Shown: positions 25,462-34,769 of the stretch, piece after piece
How positions within the stretch are numbered: the stretch's first letter is position 1
How the letters are laid out: every line of letters starts with the position of its first letter
Origin: Shewanella inventionis
GTDB lineage: Bacteria > Pseudomonadota > Gammaproteobacteria > Enterobacterales > Shewanellaceae
DNA length: 49,939 bases
NCBI RefSeq assembly: GCF_014641855.1
Contig: NZ_BMII01000035.1
Span: 1 to 49,939, forward strand
Direction of reading: 5' to 3'
Position numbers and translations under genes: made by a program
The notes under the pieces: model-generated
The model's input: the letters and a program-made list of their open reading frames with translations, nothing else
Databases searched by the model: none
What the model was told of the DNA's origin: nothing

Positions 25462-27597
25462 ATGAATAACAAAGGGATCCGACATAAGATTATTGCTGGA
25501 ATGCTAGCGGGTGTTGCCATGATGGCGGCACCGATAGCTTGGTCGGAGCAATACGCTGCCAATTTTAAAGGCACAGACATTCAAGAGTTTATTAATATTG
25601 TTGGAAAAAACCTCAATAAAACCATCATTGTTGACCCAACGGTACGCGGTAAAATTAACGTACGTAGTTACGATTTATTGAATGATGAACAATATTACCA
25701 ATTCTTTTTAAACGTATTGCAAGTTTACGGTTATGCCGTGGTTGAAATGGAAAACCAGGTCATCAAGGTCATTAAAGACAAAGATGCCAAAACATCTGCA
25801 ATCCGTGTTGCCGACGATAACACCCCAGGTTTAGGCGATGAAATGGTGACTCGAGTGGTGCCACTTTATAACTCTGAAGCTAAACAGTTAGCGCCTTTAT
25901 TACGTCAGTTAAACGACAACGCCGGTGGCGGGAACGTGGTTAACTATGACCAAGCCAATGTCTTAATGATTTCAGGCCGTGCCGCAGTTGTTAACAAACT
26001 GGTTGAAATTGTGCGTCGAGTAGACAAGCAAGGAGACACTGCAGTAGAGGTCGTGACATTAAACTATGCCTCAGCCGGTGAGATAGTTCGCATTGTTGAC
26101 ACCTTGTATCGTTCAAGTGCTAACCAGGCTCAATTACCAGGGCAGGCACCAAAAGTGGTTGCCGATGAGCGTATGAATGCGGTGGTAGTCAGTGGCGATG
26201 AGAAAAGCCGTGAGCGTGTTGTTGAACTTATCCAGCGTTTAGATGCAGAGCAAGCCAGCACAGGTAATACAAAGGTACGTTACCTGCGTTATGCAAAAGC
26301 TGAAGATCTGGTGGAAGTATTAACAGGCTTTGCACAAAACCTTCAAGAAAACAAAGACAGCAGCGCTGCGCAAGCTGGCGCCAGTTCCAGTAAACGCCGC
26401 AGCGACATTAATATCATGGCGCATCCAGATACTAACTCGTTAGTAATCAGTGCCGAACCCGATCAGTTAAGAACCATAGAAAGCGTCATTAATCAGCTTG
26501 ATATTCGTAGAGCTCAAGTATTGGTTGAAGCCATTATCGTTGAAATTTCAGAAGGCGATAACGTTGGTTTTGGTGTGCAATGGGGTAGCACTTCTGGTGG
26601 CTTAACTCAGTTTAATAACATTGGTCCGTCGATCAGTGAAGTCGGCGCCGGCGTGCTAGCTGCGCAAGAGGAAGAAGGTACAACGGTTACTGTAACTAAC
26701 TCAGACGGTGGCTCTACTACCACGACTAACCCAACCTCAGATGGTGACTACACCTTAATTGCCGAAGCATTAGGCAAGGTTAATGGTATGGCATGGGGCG
26801 TGACTACAGGTAACTTTGCGGCGTTAATTCAAGCGGTATCAAGTGATACCAATTCAAACATTCTTGCGACACCGTCAATTACCACGTTAGATAACCAAGA
26901 AGCTTCATTTATTGTGGGTGACGAGGTACCAATTCTAACGGGGTCAACGTCGAGTTCAAATAACGACAATCCATTTCAAACGGTTGAGCGTAAAGAAGTG
27001 GGTGTTAAGCTAAAAGTGGTTCCGCAAATTAACGAAGGCTCGTCGGTTAAGCTAACGATTGAGCAAGAAGTATCAGGTGTTAATGGTAACACAGGTGTCG
27101 ATATCAGTTTCTCTACACGCCGATTAACAACTACAGTTATGGCCGATTCTGGTCAAATTGTCGTGCTAGGCGGATTAATTAGTGAAGACGTGCAGGAAAG
27201 TGTGCAAAAAGTGCCTATCTTGGGCGACATTCCGTATTTAGGCTGGTTATTTAAATCATCTTCAAGCAGTACAACCAAGAAAAACCTGATGATTTTCATT
27301 AAGCCAACCATTATCCGCGATGGCATGACAATGGAAGGTATTGCTGGGCGTAAATACAATTATTTCAGAGCTTTGCAGCTTGAACAACAAGGTCGTGGCA
27401 TTAACCTTATGCCAAATACTGAAGTGCCTGTTTTAGAAGAGTGGAGCCAAGAAGCCTATTTGCCTGATGAAGTGAATGACATGCTTGACCACTATAAAAA
27501 TCGTCAGCGTCTCGATACCGATTTGCGTGACTCTGATGCCGCTTTAAGCATCATTAATGAAAGCTTAGAGAAGGACAAGGCTCAAGACAATGAGTGA
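25462..27597 (+). CDS. gspD: Type II secretion outer-membrane secretin GspD
   Basis: This 711-residue protein forms the outer-membrane channel. After a signal peptide (MLAGVAMMAAPIAWS) come the periplasmic N0 to N3 domains, starting at FKGTDIQEFINIVGKNLNKTI. The secretin core at about 430-620 contains NSNILATPSITTLDNQEA, then VGDEVPILTGS, and the VPILGDIPYLGWLF signature. A Ser/Thr/Asp/Gly-rich loop near residue 410-425 is typical of the gate region. ATG at 25462 was chosen because AGAGGA is nine bases upstream; a TTG three codons earlier overlaps that site. It overlaps gspE by eight bases. Confidence 0.97.
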   Translation: MNNKGIRHKIIAGMLAGVAMMAAPIAWSEQYAANFKGTDIQEFINIVGKNLNKTIIVDPTVRGKINVRSYDLLNDEQYYQFFLNVLQVYGYAVVEMENQVIKVIKDKDAKTSAIRVADDNTPGLGDEMVTRVVPLYNSEAKQLAPLLRQLNDNAGGGNVVNYDQANVLMISGRAAVVNKLVEIVRRVDKQGDTAVEVVTLNYASAGEIVRIVDTLYRSSANQAQLPGQAPKVVADERMNAVVVSGDEKSRERVVELIQRLDAEQASTGNTKVRYLRYAKAEDLVEVLTGFAQNLQENKDSSAAQAGASSSKRRSDINIMAHPDTNSLVISAEPDQLRTIESVINQLDIRRAQVLVEAIIVEISEGDNVGFGVQWGSTSGGLTQFNNIGPSISEVGAGVLAAQEEEGTTVTVTNSDGGSTTTTNPTSDGDYTLIAEALGKVNGMAWGVTTGNFAALIQAVSSDTNSNILATPSITTLDNQEASFIVGDEVPILTGSTSSSNNDNPFQTVERKEVGVKLKVVPQINEGSSVKLTIEQEVSGVNGNTGVDISFSTRRLTTTVMADSGQIVVLGGLISEDVQESVQKVPILGDIPYLGWLFKSSSSSTTKKNLMIFIKPTIIRDGMTMEGIAGRKYNYFRALQLEQQGRGINLMPNTEVPVLEEWSQEAYLPDEVNDMLDHYKNRQRLDTDLRDSDAALSIINESLEKDKAQDNE

Positions 27598-29149
27598 TAG
27601 TACGATGACAGAGCCGTTAGCCCAAGTATCAAGTGACGTCGCTATGGAAGTCGTAGAAGGCGATGAGGTTTTTCACTCGAACAGCAAAGAGCGTCTGCCG
27701 TTTGCATTTTCACATCGTTTTCAATTGGTTTTGGCGAAGGAAAAAGAGCAACTTTGCCTGTTTTATACCGACAACACCCCGTTAAATGCAATGCTAGAAG
27801 TGAGGCGTTATGCGGGGGTTGATTTAGCCGTAATCAAGCTAGAAGCGGCAAAGTTTGAAGCTAAGTTAACGCAAGCGTATCAGGCTAATTCTTCTGAGGC
27901 GCAGCAGCTCATGGAGGATATTGGCAATGAAATGGATTTGTTTACGTTAGCCGAAGAGCTACCGCAAACAGAAGATTTGCTTGAAGGTGATGACGACGCC
28001 CCCATTATTAAGTTAATCAATGCGCTACTGTCTGAAGCGATTAAAGAAGAAGCCTCAGACATTCACGTCGAAACCTACGAAAAACAGCTTGTTGTGCGTT
28101 TTCGTATCGACGGCGTGTTAAAAGAAGTGTTAAAGCCAAACCGCAAATTGTCATCGTTACTGGTGTCGCGTATTAAGGTGATGGCGCGTTTAGACATTGC
28201 CGAAAAACGGTTACCACAAGATGGACGTATTTCTCTGCGTATAGCAGGCCGTGCAGTCGATGTGCGTGTGTCGACTATGCCATCGAGCCATGGTGAGCGA
28301 GTGGTAATGCGCTTACTCGATAAAAATACCGGCAACCTGGACTTAAAGCAGTTAGGTATGACTGACCATATTCGTGAGCAGTTTGACGAATTAATCCGTA
28401 AACCTCACGGCATTATTCTCGTGACCGGCCCTACCGGATCGGGTAAAAGTACTACCCTGTATGCCGGTCTGACTGAAATCAACTCAAAAGATACCAACAT
28501 TTTAACGGTTGAAGATCCAATCGAGTACGAATTAGATGGCATTGGTCAAACTCAGGTTAATACCAAGGTTGATATGACATTTGCTCGTGGGTTACGGGCT
28601 ATTTTGCGCCAAGACCCTGATGTAGTGATGATTGGTGAAATCCGTGATCTTGAAACTGCACAAATAGCCGTGCAAGCATCGTTAACGGGTCACTTAGTGA
28701 TTTCAACGTTGCACACCAATACTGCATCCGGTGCCATTACCCGTTTACAAGATATGGGCGTAGAACCTTTCTTAGTGTCTTCCAGTTTGCTTGGTGTGTT
28801 GGCCCAACGACTTATTCGTACCTTGTGCCCTAGCTGTAAAGTGGCCCACGAACCAGATGAACGTGAGCGAGAATTATTAGGTATCACGGCTAACGATACA
28901 CGTCATATTTACCGGGCTAAAGGCTGTAAAGCGTGTGGCAACAACGGTTATCGTGGCCGGACGGGTATTCACGAGTTATTAATTGTTGACGACAATGTGC
29001 GGGAGTTAATACACGGTGGCCGTGGCGAATTAGCGATTGAAAAATACGTACGTAAGTCGACGCCAAGTATTCGTCATGATGGTATGAGTAAAGTATTAGC
29101 GGGCGTGACAACATTAGAAGAAGTGTTACGCGTGACTCGCGAGGAATAA
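27590..29149 (+). CDS. gspE: Type II secretion ATPase GspE
   Basis: This 519-residue cytoplasmic ATPase powers pseudopilus assembly. Walker A (GPTGSGKST) is near residue 281, followed by the Asp box, Walker B (DVVMIGEIRD) and His box (GHLVISTLHTN). The zinc tetracysteine is complete: CPSC near 412-415 and CKAC near 444-447. The N-terminal 140 residues are the GspL-binding N1E part and include a short acidic stretch (EGDDDAP). It overlaps gspD and is followed by gspF after three bases. Confidence 0.97.
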   Translation: MSDSTMTEPLAQVSSDVAMEVVEGDEVFHSNSKERLPFAFSHRFQLVLAKEKEQLCLFYTDNTPLNAMLEVRRYAGVDLAVIKLEAAKFEAKLTQAYQANSSEAQQLMEDIGNEMDLFTLAEELPQTEDLLEGDDDAPIIKLINALLSEAIKEEASDIHVETYEKQLVVRFRIDGVLKEVLKPNRKLSSLLVSRIKVMARLDIAEKRLPQDGRISLRIAGRAVDVRVSTMPSSHGERVVMRLLDKNTGNLDLKQLGMTDHIREQFDELIRKPHGIILVTGPTGSGKSTTLYAGLTEINSKDTNILTVEDPIEYELDGIGQTQVNTKVDMTFARGLRAILRQDPDVVMIGEIRDLETAQIAVQASLTGHLVISTLHTNTASGAITRLQDMGVEPFLVSSSLLGVLAQRLIRTLCPSCKVAHEPDERERELLGITANDTRHIYRAKGCKACGNNGYRGRTGIHELLIVDDNVRELIHGGRGELAIEKYVRKSTPSIRHDGMSKVLAGVTTLEEVLRVTREE

Positions 29150-29152
29150 TCA

Positions 29153-30385
29153 ATGGCAGCGTTTGAGTACAAAGCCCTTGATAGCAAAGGCAAACAACAA
29201 AAAGGCGTCATTGAAGCCGACACGGCTAGACATGCTCGAAGCCAACTGCGTGAAAGACGCCTCATGCCACTTGAGCTTCAAGCTGTTAATGAAACAGAGG
29301 CCCGTGCGCAACGTAGTGGTTTTAGTCTAGCTAATCTGTTTAAAAAGCGCATTTCTGTGGCCGAGTTGGCATTAATTACGCGCCAAATTGCCACCCTAGT
29401 TGCTGCAGGTTTACCGATTGAAGAAGCGCTAAAAGCGGTTGGCCAGCAAGCTGAAAAAGCGCGTTTGGGCAATATGATTATGGCGGTGCGCTCTCGCGTC
29501 GTTGAAGGTTACAGCTTAGCCGATTCGATGGCAGAGTTTCCGCATGTGTTTGATGACTTATACCGGGCAATGGTTGCCTCGGGTGAAAAATCAGGCCATT
29601 TAGAAGTGGTACTCAATCGTCTTGCTGACTATACCGAGCGCCGCCAACAACTTAAGTCAAAACTCACTCAAGCAATGATTTACCCTATTGTGTTAACTGT
29701 GGTGGCCATTGGTGTTATTGCGGTTTTACTTGCCGCTGTAGTCCCAAAAGTGGTTGGACAGTTTGAGCATATGGGTCAAGAACTCCCAGGCACAACTCAA
29801 TTTTTAATCTTGGCCTCTGATTTTGTTCAGCATTGGGGGGTAGTGGTGGTGTTGATTATATTTGGCGGACTGATTGTGTTTCAGCGACTACTGACCAATC
29901 CTAAAATGCGCATGAAATACGATACGGCATTACTTAACCTTCCTGTTATTGGTAAAGTTAGCAAAGGCTTAAACACCGCGCGATTTGCCCGTACATTGAG
30001 TATTTTATCTGCCAGTTCAGTACCGCTACTTGATGGAATGCGTATTGCGAGTGAAGTATTACAAAACGTCAAAGTGCGTGCCGCGGTTGATGATGCAACA
30101 GCTCGCGTGCGCGAGGGAACCAGTTTGGGGGCCGCGTTGACTAATACTAAGTTGTTCCCTGCGATGATGTTGTACATGATCGCGTCTGGTGAAAAGAGTG
30201 GTCAATTAGAAAATATGCTAGAACGTGCGGCAGATAATCAAGACCGGGAGTTTGAGTCTAACGTTAATATTGCACTGGGCGTGTTTGAACCCATGCTGGT
30301 GGTGAGTATGGCGTCGGTTGTATTATTTATCGTTATGGCTATTTTGCAGCCAATATTAGAATTAAATAACTTAATCAGTGGCTAA
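29153..30385 (+). CDS. gspF: Type II secretion inner-membrane platform protein GspF
   Basis: This 410-residue platform protein couples the ATPase to pilin insertion. It starts with MAAFEYKALDSKGKQQKGV, the family hallmark. It then has two related cytoplasmic domains (MVASGEKSGHLE at about 141 and MIASGEKSGQLE at about 343) and three membrane spans at about 175-200, 225-245 and 378-400. The duplication of the ASGEKSG motif is normal for GspF. It begins three bases after gspE and is co-transcribed. Confidence 0.97.
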   Translation: MAAFEYKALDSKGKQQKGVIEADTARHARSQLRERRLMPLELQAVNETEARAQRSGFSLANLFKKRISVAELALITRQIATLVAAGLPIEEALKAVGQQAEKARLGNMIMAVRSRVVEGYSLADSMAEFPHVFDDLYRAMVASGEKSGHLEVVLNRLADYTERRQQLKSKLTQAMIYPIVLTVVAIGVIAVLLAAVVPKVVGQFEHMGQELPGTTQFLILASDFVQHWGVVVVLIIFGGLIVFQRLLTNPKMRMKYDTALLNLPVIGKVSKGLNTARFARTLSILSASSVPLLDGMRIASEVLQNVKVRAAVDDATARVREGTSLGAALTNTKLFPAMMLYMIASGEKSGQLENMLERAADNQDREFESNVNIALGVFEPMLVVSMASVVLFIVMAILQPILELNNLISG

Positions 30386-30444
30386 GTTTTCAGCAAAGCC
30401 GATTAGCTCAATGTTTTTGAGTCATTTTTAGAAGGAAGTCTTTA

Positions 30445-30879
30445 ATGCAACAACACAGTAAACAACGCGGTTTCACCTTACTTGAAGTGATGGTGGTGAT
30501 TGTTATTTTAGGTATTTTAGCGTCAATGGTTGTACCAAACTTAATGGGCAACAAAGACAAAGCGGATCAACAAAAAGCCGTTTCAGATATTGTGGCTCTC
30601 GAAAATGCCTTAGATATGTATAAATTAGACAACAGTATCTATCCAACAACAGAGCAAGGCTTAGATGCGTTAGTGCAAAAATCTACATCATCGCCAGAGC
30701 CGCGTAATTTTCGCGATGGTGGTTATGTTAAACGTTTACCACAAGACCCTTGGCGTAATGACTATTTTTTATTAAGCCCAGGTGAAAATGGCAAAATTGA
30801 TATCTTCAGCGCGGGTCCAGACGGACAAGCTGGCACTGAAGACGACATAGGCAGCTGGAATTTACAAGACTTCCAATAA
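30445..30879 (+). CDS. gspG: Major pseudopilin GspG
   Basis: This 144-residue protein is the main subunit of the periplasmic pseudopilus. The prepilin leader is eight or nine residues long, with cleavage at QRG|FTLLEVMVVIVILGILA and Glu at mature position 5. The C-terminus carries the GspG calcium-site region (DGQAGTEDDIGSW). AAGGAAG precedes the ATG. The 59-base gap before it is the longest in the first half of the operon and may allow extra control of this abundant subunit. It needs a prepilin peptidase (PilD/GspO) encoded elsewhere. Confidence 0.97.
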   Translation: MQQHSKQRGFTLLEVMVVIVILGILASMVVPNLMGNKDKADQQKAVSDIVALENALDMYKLDNSIYPTTEQGLDALVQKSTSSPEPRNFRDGGYVKRLPQDPWRNDYFLLSPGENGKIDIFSAGPDGQAGTEDDIGSWNLQDFQ

Positions 30880-30880
30880 T

Positions 30881-31450
30881 ATGCATCGTCGTCATGCCGG
30901 ATTTACCTTACTTGAGGTATTACTGGTCGCATTGTTAATGGGGCTAGTGGCTGCTGCAGTCACTATCTCTATGAACGTTGCTGGGCCAGAACAAGCGCTA
31001 AAAAAACAGGCGCAACGCTTTATGTCTGCGACAGAAATGGTGCTAGATGAAAGCGTGCTCAGTGGGCAATTTATTGGCATTGTGGTTGATGAAGACGAAT
31101 ATCAATTTGTGTTTTATAAAGAAGGCAAATGGATGCCCGTTGAGCAAGACCGTTTACTGGCAACTCAGCAAATGGCCCCAGGTATCGTGCTCGACGTGGT
31201 GATTGACGGCATGCCGTTGACACAAGAAGATGAACAAGACGAGTCGTGGTTTGACGAACCGTTTATCGATGAAGAAAGCGAAGAAGAAAAGAAAAAACAC
31301 CCTGAACCGCAAATTTTATTGTTTCCAAGTGGTGAGATGACGCCATTTGAACTTAATTTTACAACGGTAAATGATGAGCTTAAACCCGTTAATGTATTGG
31401 TTGTTGGTGATGCACTGGGCCGGCTTACCTTAGGGCGCGTTGATGAATAA
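30881..31450 (+). CDS. gspH: Minor pseudopilin GspH
   Basis: This 189-residue minor pseudopilin has cleavage at RHAG|FTLLEVLLVALLMG, with Glu at mature position 5. It begins one base after the gspG stop. An acidic insert, rich in Asp and Glu with a KKK step (about residues 105-140), is longer than I expect for GspH and may be a surface loop. The C-terminus DALGRLTLGRVDE overlaps the start of gspI by eight bases. Confidence 0.92.
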   Translation: MHRRHAGFTLLEVLLVALLMGLVAAAVTISMNVAGPEQALKKQAQRFMSATEMVLDESVLSGQFIGIVVDEDEYQFVFYKEGKWMPVEQDRLLATQQMAPGIVLDVVIDGMPLTQEDEQDESWFDEPFIDEESEEEKKKHPEPQILLFPSGEMTPFELNFTTVNDELKPVNVLVVGDALGRLTLGRVDE

Positions 31451-31835
31451 ACCCAGTATTTTTTCATTGAATAAGCATGCGGGTATGACTTTACTCGAGG
31501 TGATTGTCGCCCTGGCTGTTTTTTCCATTGCGGCGGTGTCAGTGACCAAAAGCCTCAGTGAGCAAATGGCCAATATGCCTATTTTAGAAGAACGTACATT
31601 GGCACAGTGGGTTGCCAGTAATCAAATGGTTGATATTCGATTAACCAGTGATTTTCCCGATATTGGTAAAAAAGAAGGTCAAGTTGAGTTAGCGGGGCGA
31701 GAGTGGTACTGGCGACAAGAAGTAGTCAAAACCACAGACGACAAATTTAGAATGATTACAGTGAGTGTCAGCGACGACAACCGCTATCAACGAATTGTGG
31801 CTCAGGTAAGCAGTTATGTGCACAGCAAACTCTAA
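31443..31835 (+). CDS. gspI: Minor pseudopilin GspI
   Basis: This 130-residue minor pseudopilin forms the tip complex with GspJ and GspK. The leader is 14 residues, ending KHAG|MTLLEVIVALAVFS. Methionine rather than phenylalanine at mature position 1 is common in GspI. The ATG at 31443 lies inside the end of gspH; a TTG one codon earlier opens the same frame but is less likely. The 3' end overlaps gspJ by 20 bases. Confidence 0.94.
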   Translation: MNKPSIFSLNKHAGMTLLEVIVALAVFSIAAVSVTKSLSEQMANMPILEERTLAQWVASNQMVDIRLTSDFPDIGKKEGQVELAGREWYWRQEVVKTTDDKFRMITVSVSDDNRYQRIVAQVSSYVHSKL

Positions 31836-32523
31836 GCTTGCAGGGTTTACCTTACTTGAAATGCTAATCGCAATCGCGATTTTTGCCATGTTGGGTATTG
31901 CGGCTAACTCGGTATTATCTGCTGTAATGAAAAACGATGAAGTCACGCAGGATTTTGCGATACGGCTAAAGGCATTACAACAAGGTTTTGGCGCATTAGA
32001 GCGCGATTTAGGCCAAATGGTGGCTCGTACGCCTCGTTCATTTGAAGGTGATCGTGGTAAGCAGTTTTTTCAAGCGGGTGATAATATTCTCGATTCAGAC
32101 ACCCAGGCATTATTATTTTTTAGATTGGGTTGGTTAAATCCAGATGGCATGTTACCCAGAGGCAGTGTGCAATCGGTTGCTTATGTAGTACAAAGCGGAC
32201 GACTAGAACGTTGGTATTATCCCTATCCTGAGCCTGTGGTTGGTGCCGAGCCTTTAAAAAGCTTGGTGATTGAGGGCGTGTTGTCTATTGAGTATTCGTT
32301 TTTTATTGATGACAAATGGCAAACCAAAGCAGATGGAACCGTTATGCCGAAAGGGATAGCAATGGAAATTGACATTGAAGGCTTAGGTAAAATTCAACGA
32401 CGGTTTTTACTGCCCAAAGGTGCGCCAGTTAGCGATTCAAAAGATTCAGAAGATTCAAAAGACTCAGAAGAGTCAGAGGAGTCAGAAGATTCAAAAGATT
32501 CAGAAGATGAGGATGCAAGTTAA
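31816..32523 (+). CDS. gspJ: Minor pseudopilin GspJ with an acidic repeat tail
   Basis: This 235-residue minor pseudopilin has a ten-residue leader (KLAG|FTLLEMLIAIAIFAMLG). The body follows the family to QRRFLLPKG at about residue 202. The last 30 residues are an unusual run of Ser, Asp, Glu and Lys in a near-repeat of S-K-D-S-E-D type, encoded by a degenerate tandem repeat. Such a tail is not part of the GspJ fold and should be disordered and strongly negative. The gene overlaps gspI by 20 bases and gspK by one. Confidence 0.94.
   Translation: MCTANSKLAGFTLLEMLIAIAIFAMLGIAANSVLSAVMKNDEVTQDFAIRLKALQQGFGALERDLGQMVARTPRSFEGDRGKQFFQAGDNILDSDTQALLFFRLGWLNPDGMLPRGSVQSVAYVVQSGRLERWYYPYPEPVVGAEPLKSLVIEGVLSIEYSFFIDDKWQTKADGTVMPKGIAMEIDIEGLGKIQRRFLLPKGAPVSDSKDSEDSKDSEESEESEDSKDSEDEDAS
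32431..32520 (+). repeat. Degenerate GA-rich tandem repeat encoding the GspJ tail
   Basis: Units resembling GATTCAAAAGATTCAGAA and GACTCAGAAGAGTCAGAG recur about every 9 bases over 90 bases, always in phase with the gspJ codons. The 9-base period means gains or losses of whole units keep the reading frame. The strand is purine-rich, unlike neighbouring sequence. Confidence 0.8.
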
Positions 32524-33509
32524 TGGGCGTCCACAAGCAGCGAGGTGTTGCGCTTATTGTCGTTATGTTGATTGTGGCATTGGTCGTGATTATTGCCACC
32601 AATATTACCAGTCGTAACCAGTTGTCTATGCGCCGAACACTTAATATGGCGCAATATGACCAAGCCTACTGGTATACCATGTCGGCTGAAGAGTTAGCGA
32701 TGAAAGTGCTTAAACAAGACTTTGAAGATGCCGAAGGTACAGTGCATTTACAGCAATATTGGGCGTTAGCGAATGTGGTTTTTCCGGCTGAGTATGGCGA
32801 AATTGTCGGTAAAATTGAAGATATGCGAGCCTGTTTTAACGTTAATTCGGTGGGTGAGCCGTCAAGCGGCAGTGAAGACAATCAACCTAAAATGTCCTTG
32901 GCTGCAAGGCAATTTCAATCTTTGTTGATTAGCCTTGGCGTAGATGAATTCGGTGCAGAACAACTAACACATACGCTTAAAGATTACATCGATACAGATA
33001 CTGTATCGAGTCCTTACGGCGCAGAGGATGCCGAGTACGAATCTCGCCTCGTACCGTATCGCGCGGCTAATACCTTAATGCAACATCGTAGTGAGCTTCG
33101 CTCAGTATTAGGGTTTAATCAAAATGTGTATCTAAATATTGTCGATTATGTGTGTGCAATACCCGGTAACAGCAGGCAACTATTAAATGTAAATACCGTG
33201 AAAGTTGAGCAAGCAGCCTTGCTTGCAGCAATGTTAGAAAATGAAGTGTCAGTTAGTGAGGCTGAAAGCATCATTAATGAACGCCCTGCAGATGGCTACG
33301 GTACCATTGAAGAGTTTTGGGAAAGTTCGTCTCTAAGCAGTATTAAAGCTGAGGCAGATCTTAAGTCGAGTTTTGTCGTCGACAGTGAGTATTTTTTATT
33401 ACACGCAGGCGCAAAAGTCGACAATGCAATATTTAGAATGGATAGTGTACTTAAGCGCAATGGTAACAATTTAGAAGTGCTCACCCGTCAATATGGTGGC
33501 CAACAATAA
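32523..33509 (+). CDS. gspK: Minor pseudopilin GspK
   Basis: This 328-residue minor pseudopilin caps the pseudopilus. The leader ends QRG|VALIVVMLIVALVVII, and Glu at position 5 is missing (Val instead), as is usual in GspK. The large helical insert domain with LLNVNTVKVEQAALLAAML and the SIINERPADGYGTIEEFW segment is typical. The ATG shares one base with the gspJ stop (TAATG), so translation is coupled. Confidence 0.95.
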   Translation: MGVHKQRGVALIVVMLIVALVVIIATNITSRNQLSMRRTLNMAQYDQAYWYTMSAEELAMKVLKQDFEDAEGTVHLQQYWALANVVFPAEYGEIVGKIEDMRACFNVNSVGEPSSGSEDNQPKMSLAARQFQSLLISLGVDEFGAEQLTHTLKDYIDTDTVSSPYGAEDAEYESRLVPYRAANTLMQHRSELRSVLGFNQNVYLNIVDYVCAIPGNSRQLLNVNTVKVEQAALLAAMLENEVSVSEAESIINERPADGYGTIEEFWESSSLSSIKAEADLKSSFVVDSEYFLLHAGAKVDNAIFRMDSVLKRNGNNLEVLTRQYGGQQ

Positions 33510-33559
33510 TAACAAGCTCAAAACGTTAATTAACGAATTGAGTGCGGTGGAGAATAACA

Positions 33560-34768
33560 GTGTCTGAACGGCTATTTATCCGATTAGGAAAAACATCAGA
33601 ACACCCATGTTCATGGCTAGTCTGGTCAGAGCAAGAACAAGAAATTATTGCCTCAGGAGAGTTAGCTAATGCTGCAAGCCTGAGCAGCTTGGCTGAACGC
33701 GCCGGCAATCGACCTGTTGATGTACTTGTGCCCGCGGCCAGTATGACATTGACACAAATTGCCTTGCCTGAAAAAGGCCAGCGTCAGGCATTAAAAGCCT
33801 TGCCTTACATGCTCGAAGAAACCCTAGCGACAGATGTTGAGCAGATGCATTTTGTGGTTGGCCCGCGTGAAGGTGAGCAGCTTAATGTGGCTGCAGTTGC
33901 CCATGAGCAAATGCAAACCTGGCTAATGTGGTTACAAGAGGCTGGCTTAAAAGTTAAGCGCATAGTGCCAGACTGCTTGGCGTTACCATTAGAGCAATGT
34001 CGCTGGGCGGTGATGAGTTTTGGGGGCGAATACCTTATCCGTACATCTGAAGGGGGCGGTATCAGTTTGCCTAAAGCTTGGTCAACGTTTGCATTGCCAC
34101 AACTCGTTAAACTTGCGACAACACGAAACAATAATGCTGAAATCAATGTGGCTAGCTACAGTGATGATATTGCCATCGAGGGTGTTCAACTAGAAAATAA
34201 GCCACTCGATTTGCCCATGATGGTGCTCGCCAGAGGGGTGCTAAACGCACCAATAGATTTACTCAGTGGCATTTATAAGCCTAAGCGTGAATACAGCAAG
34301 CATTTGGTTATATGGAAAAATGCCGCGATTGTTCTTGCGCTCGCAATTGTATTGGCATTAGTCAATAAAGGCTTGCTGATCCATCAGCTTAATAATGACA
34401 CTGCGCAGCTACGTGCACAAAGCGAAGCGATTTTTAAACAAGCCGTTCCTGGCGTTAACCGTATTGTAAATATGCGCTCGCAAATGGACAGTGCTTTACG
34501 CAGTATGCAAGGTCAAGGTGGTGGCGCGGCGTTTTTTGAAATGCTTGAAGGGCTAAAGCCTGCATTTTCAAAGGTACCAGATTTAAAACCCAACAGCTTA
34601 CGCTTTGAGAGTAATCGTAACGAGTTACGCATGCAGGTGACTGCGCAAAATTATGCGCAGATTGACCAGTTTAAAGAGATTGTTGCTAAAGATTATCAAT
34701 TAGACGCTGGCGCAATGAACAGTACGGATGAAAACGTGACTAGTACATTGACCTTGAGGAGCAAATAG
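33560..34768 (+). CDS. gspL: Type II secretion protein GspL
   Basis: This 402-residue bitopic inner-membrane protein recruits GspE to the platform. It has a cytoplasmic actin-like domain at about 1-235, a single membrane helix at about 252-272 (IVLALAIVLALVNKGLLI), and a periplasmic ferredoxin-like domain. The start is GTG at 33560, with GGAG seven bases upstream, giving MSERLFIRLG. Another GTG six codons earlier overlaps that site. A 50-base gap precedes it. Confidence 0.95.
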   Translation: MSERLFIRLGKTSEHPCSWLVWSEQEQEIIASGELANAASLSSLAERAGNRPVDVLVPAASMTLTQIALPEKGQRQALKALPYMLEETLATDVEQMHFVVGPREGEQLNVAAVAHEQMQTWLMWLQEAGLKVKRIVPDCLALPLEQCRWAVMSFGGEYLIRTSEGGGISLPKAWSTFALPQLVKLATTRNNNAEINVASYSDDIAIEGVQLENKPLDLPMMVLARGVLNAPIDLLSGIYKPKREYSKHLVIWKNAAIVLALAIVLALVNKGLLIHQLNNDTAQLRAQSEAIFKQAVPGVNRIVNMRSQMDSALRSMQGQGGGAAFFEMLEGLKPAFSKVPDLKPNSLRFESNRNELRMQVTAQNYAQIDQFKEIVAKDYQLDAGAMNSTDENVTSTLTLRSK

Positions 34769-34769
34769 C

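Noticed and set aside
32420..32617. A Lys/Gln-rich frame across the gspJ-gspK junction
   Set aside because: It is a second-phase reading of the GspJ tail repeat; the repetitive peptide follows from the 9-base period.
33805..34146. A 113-codon minus-strand frame inside gspL
   Set aside because: It is antisense to gspL, rich in Ser and Cys, as reversed coding sequence often is.
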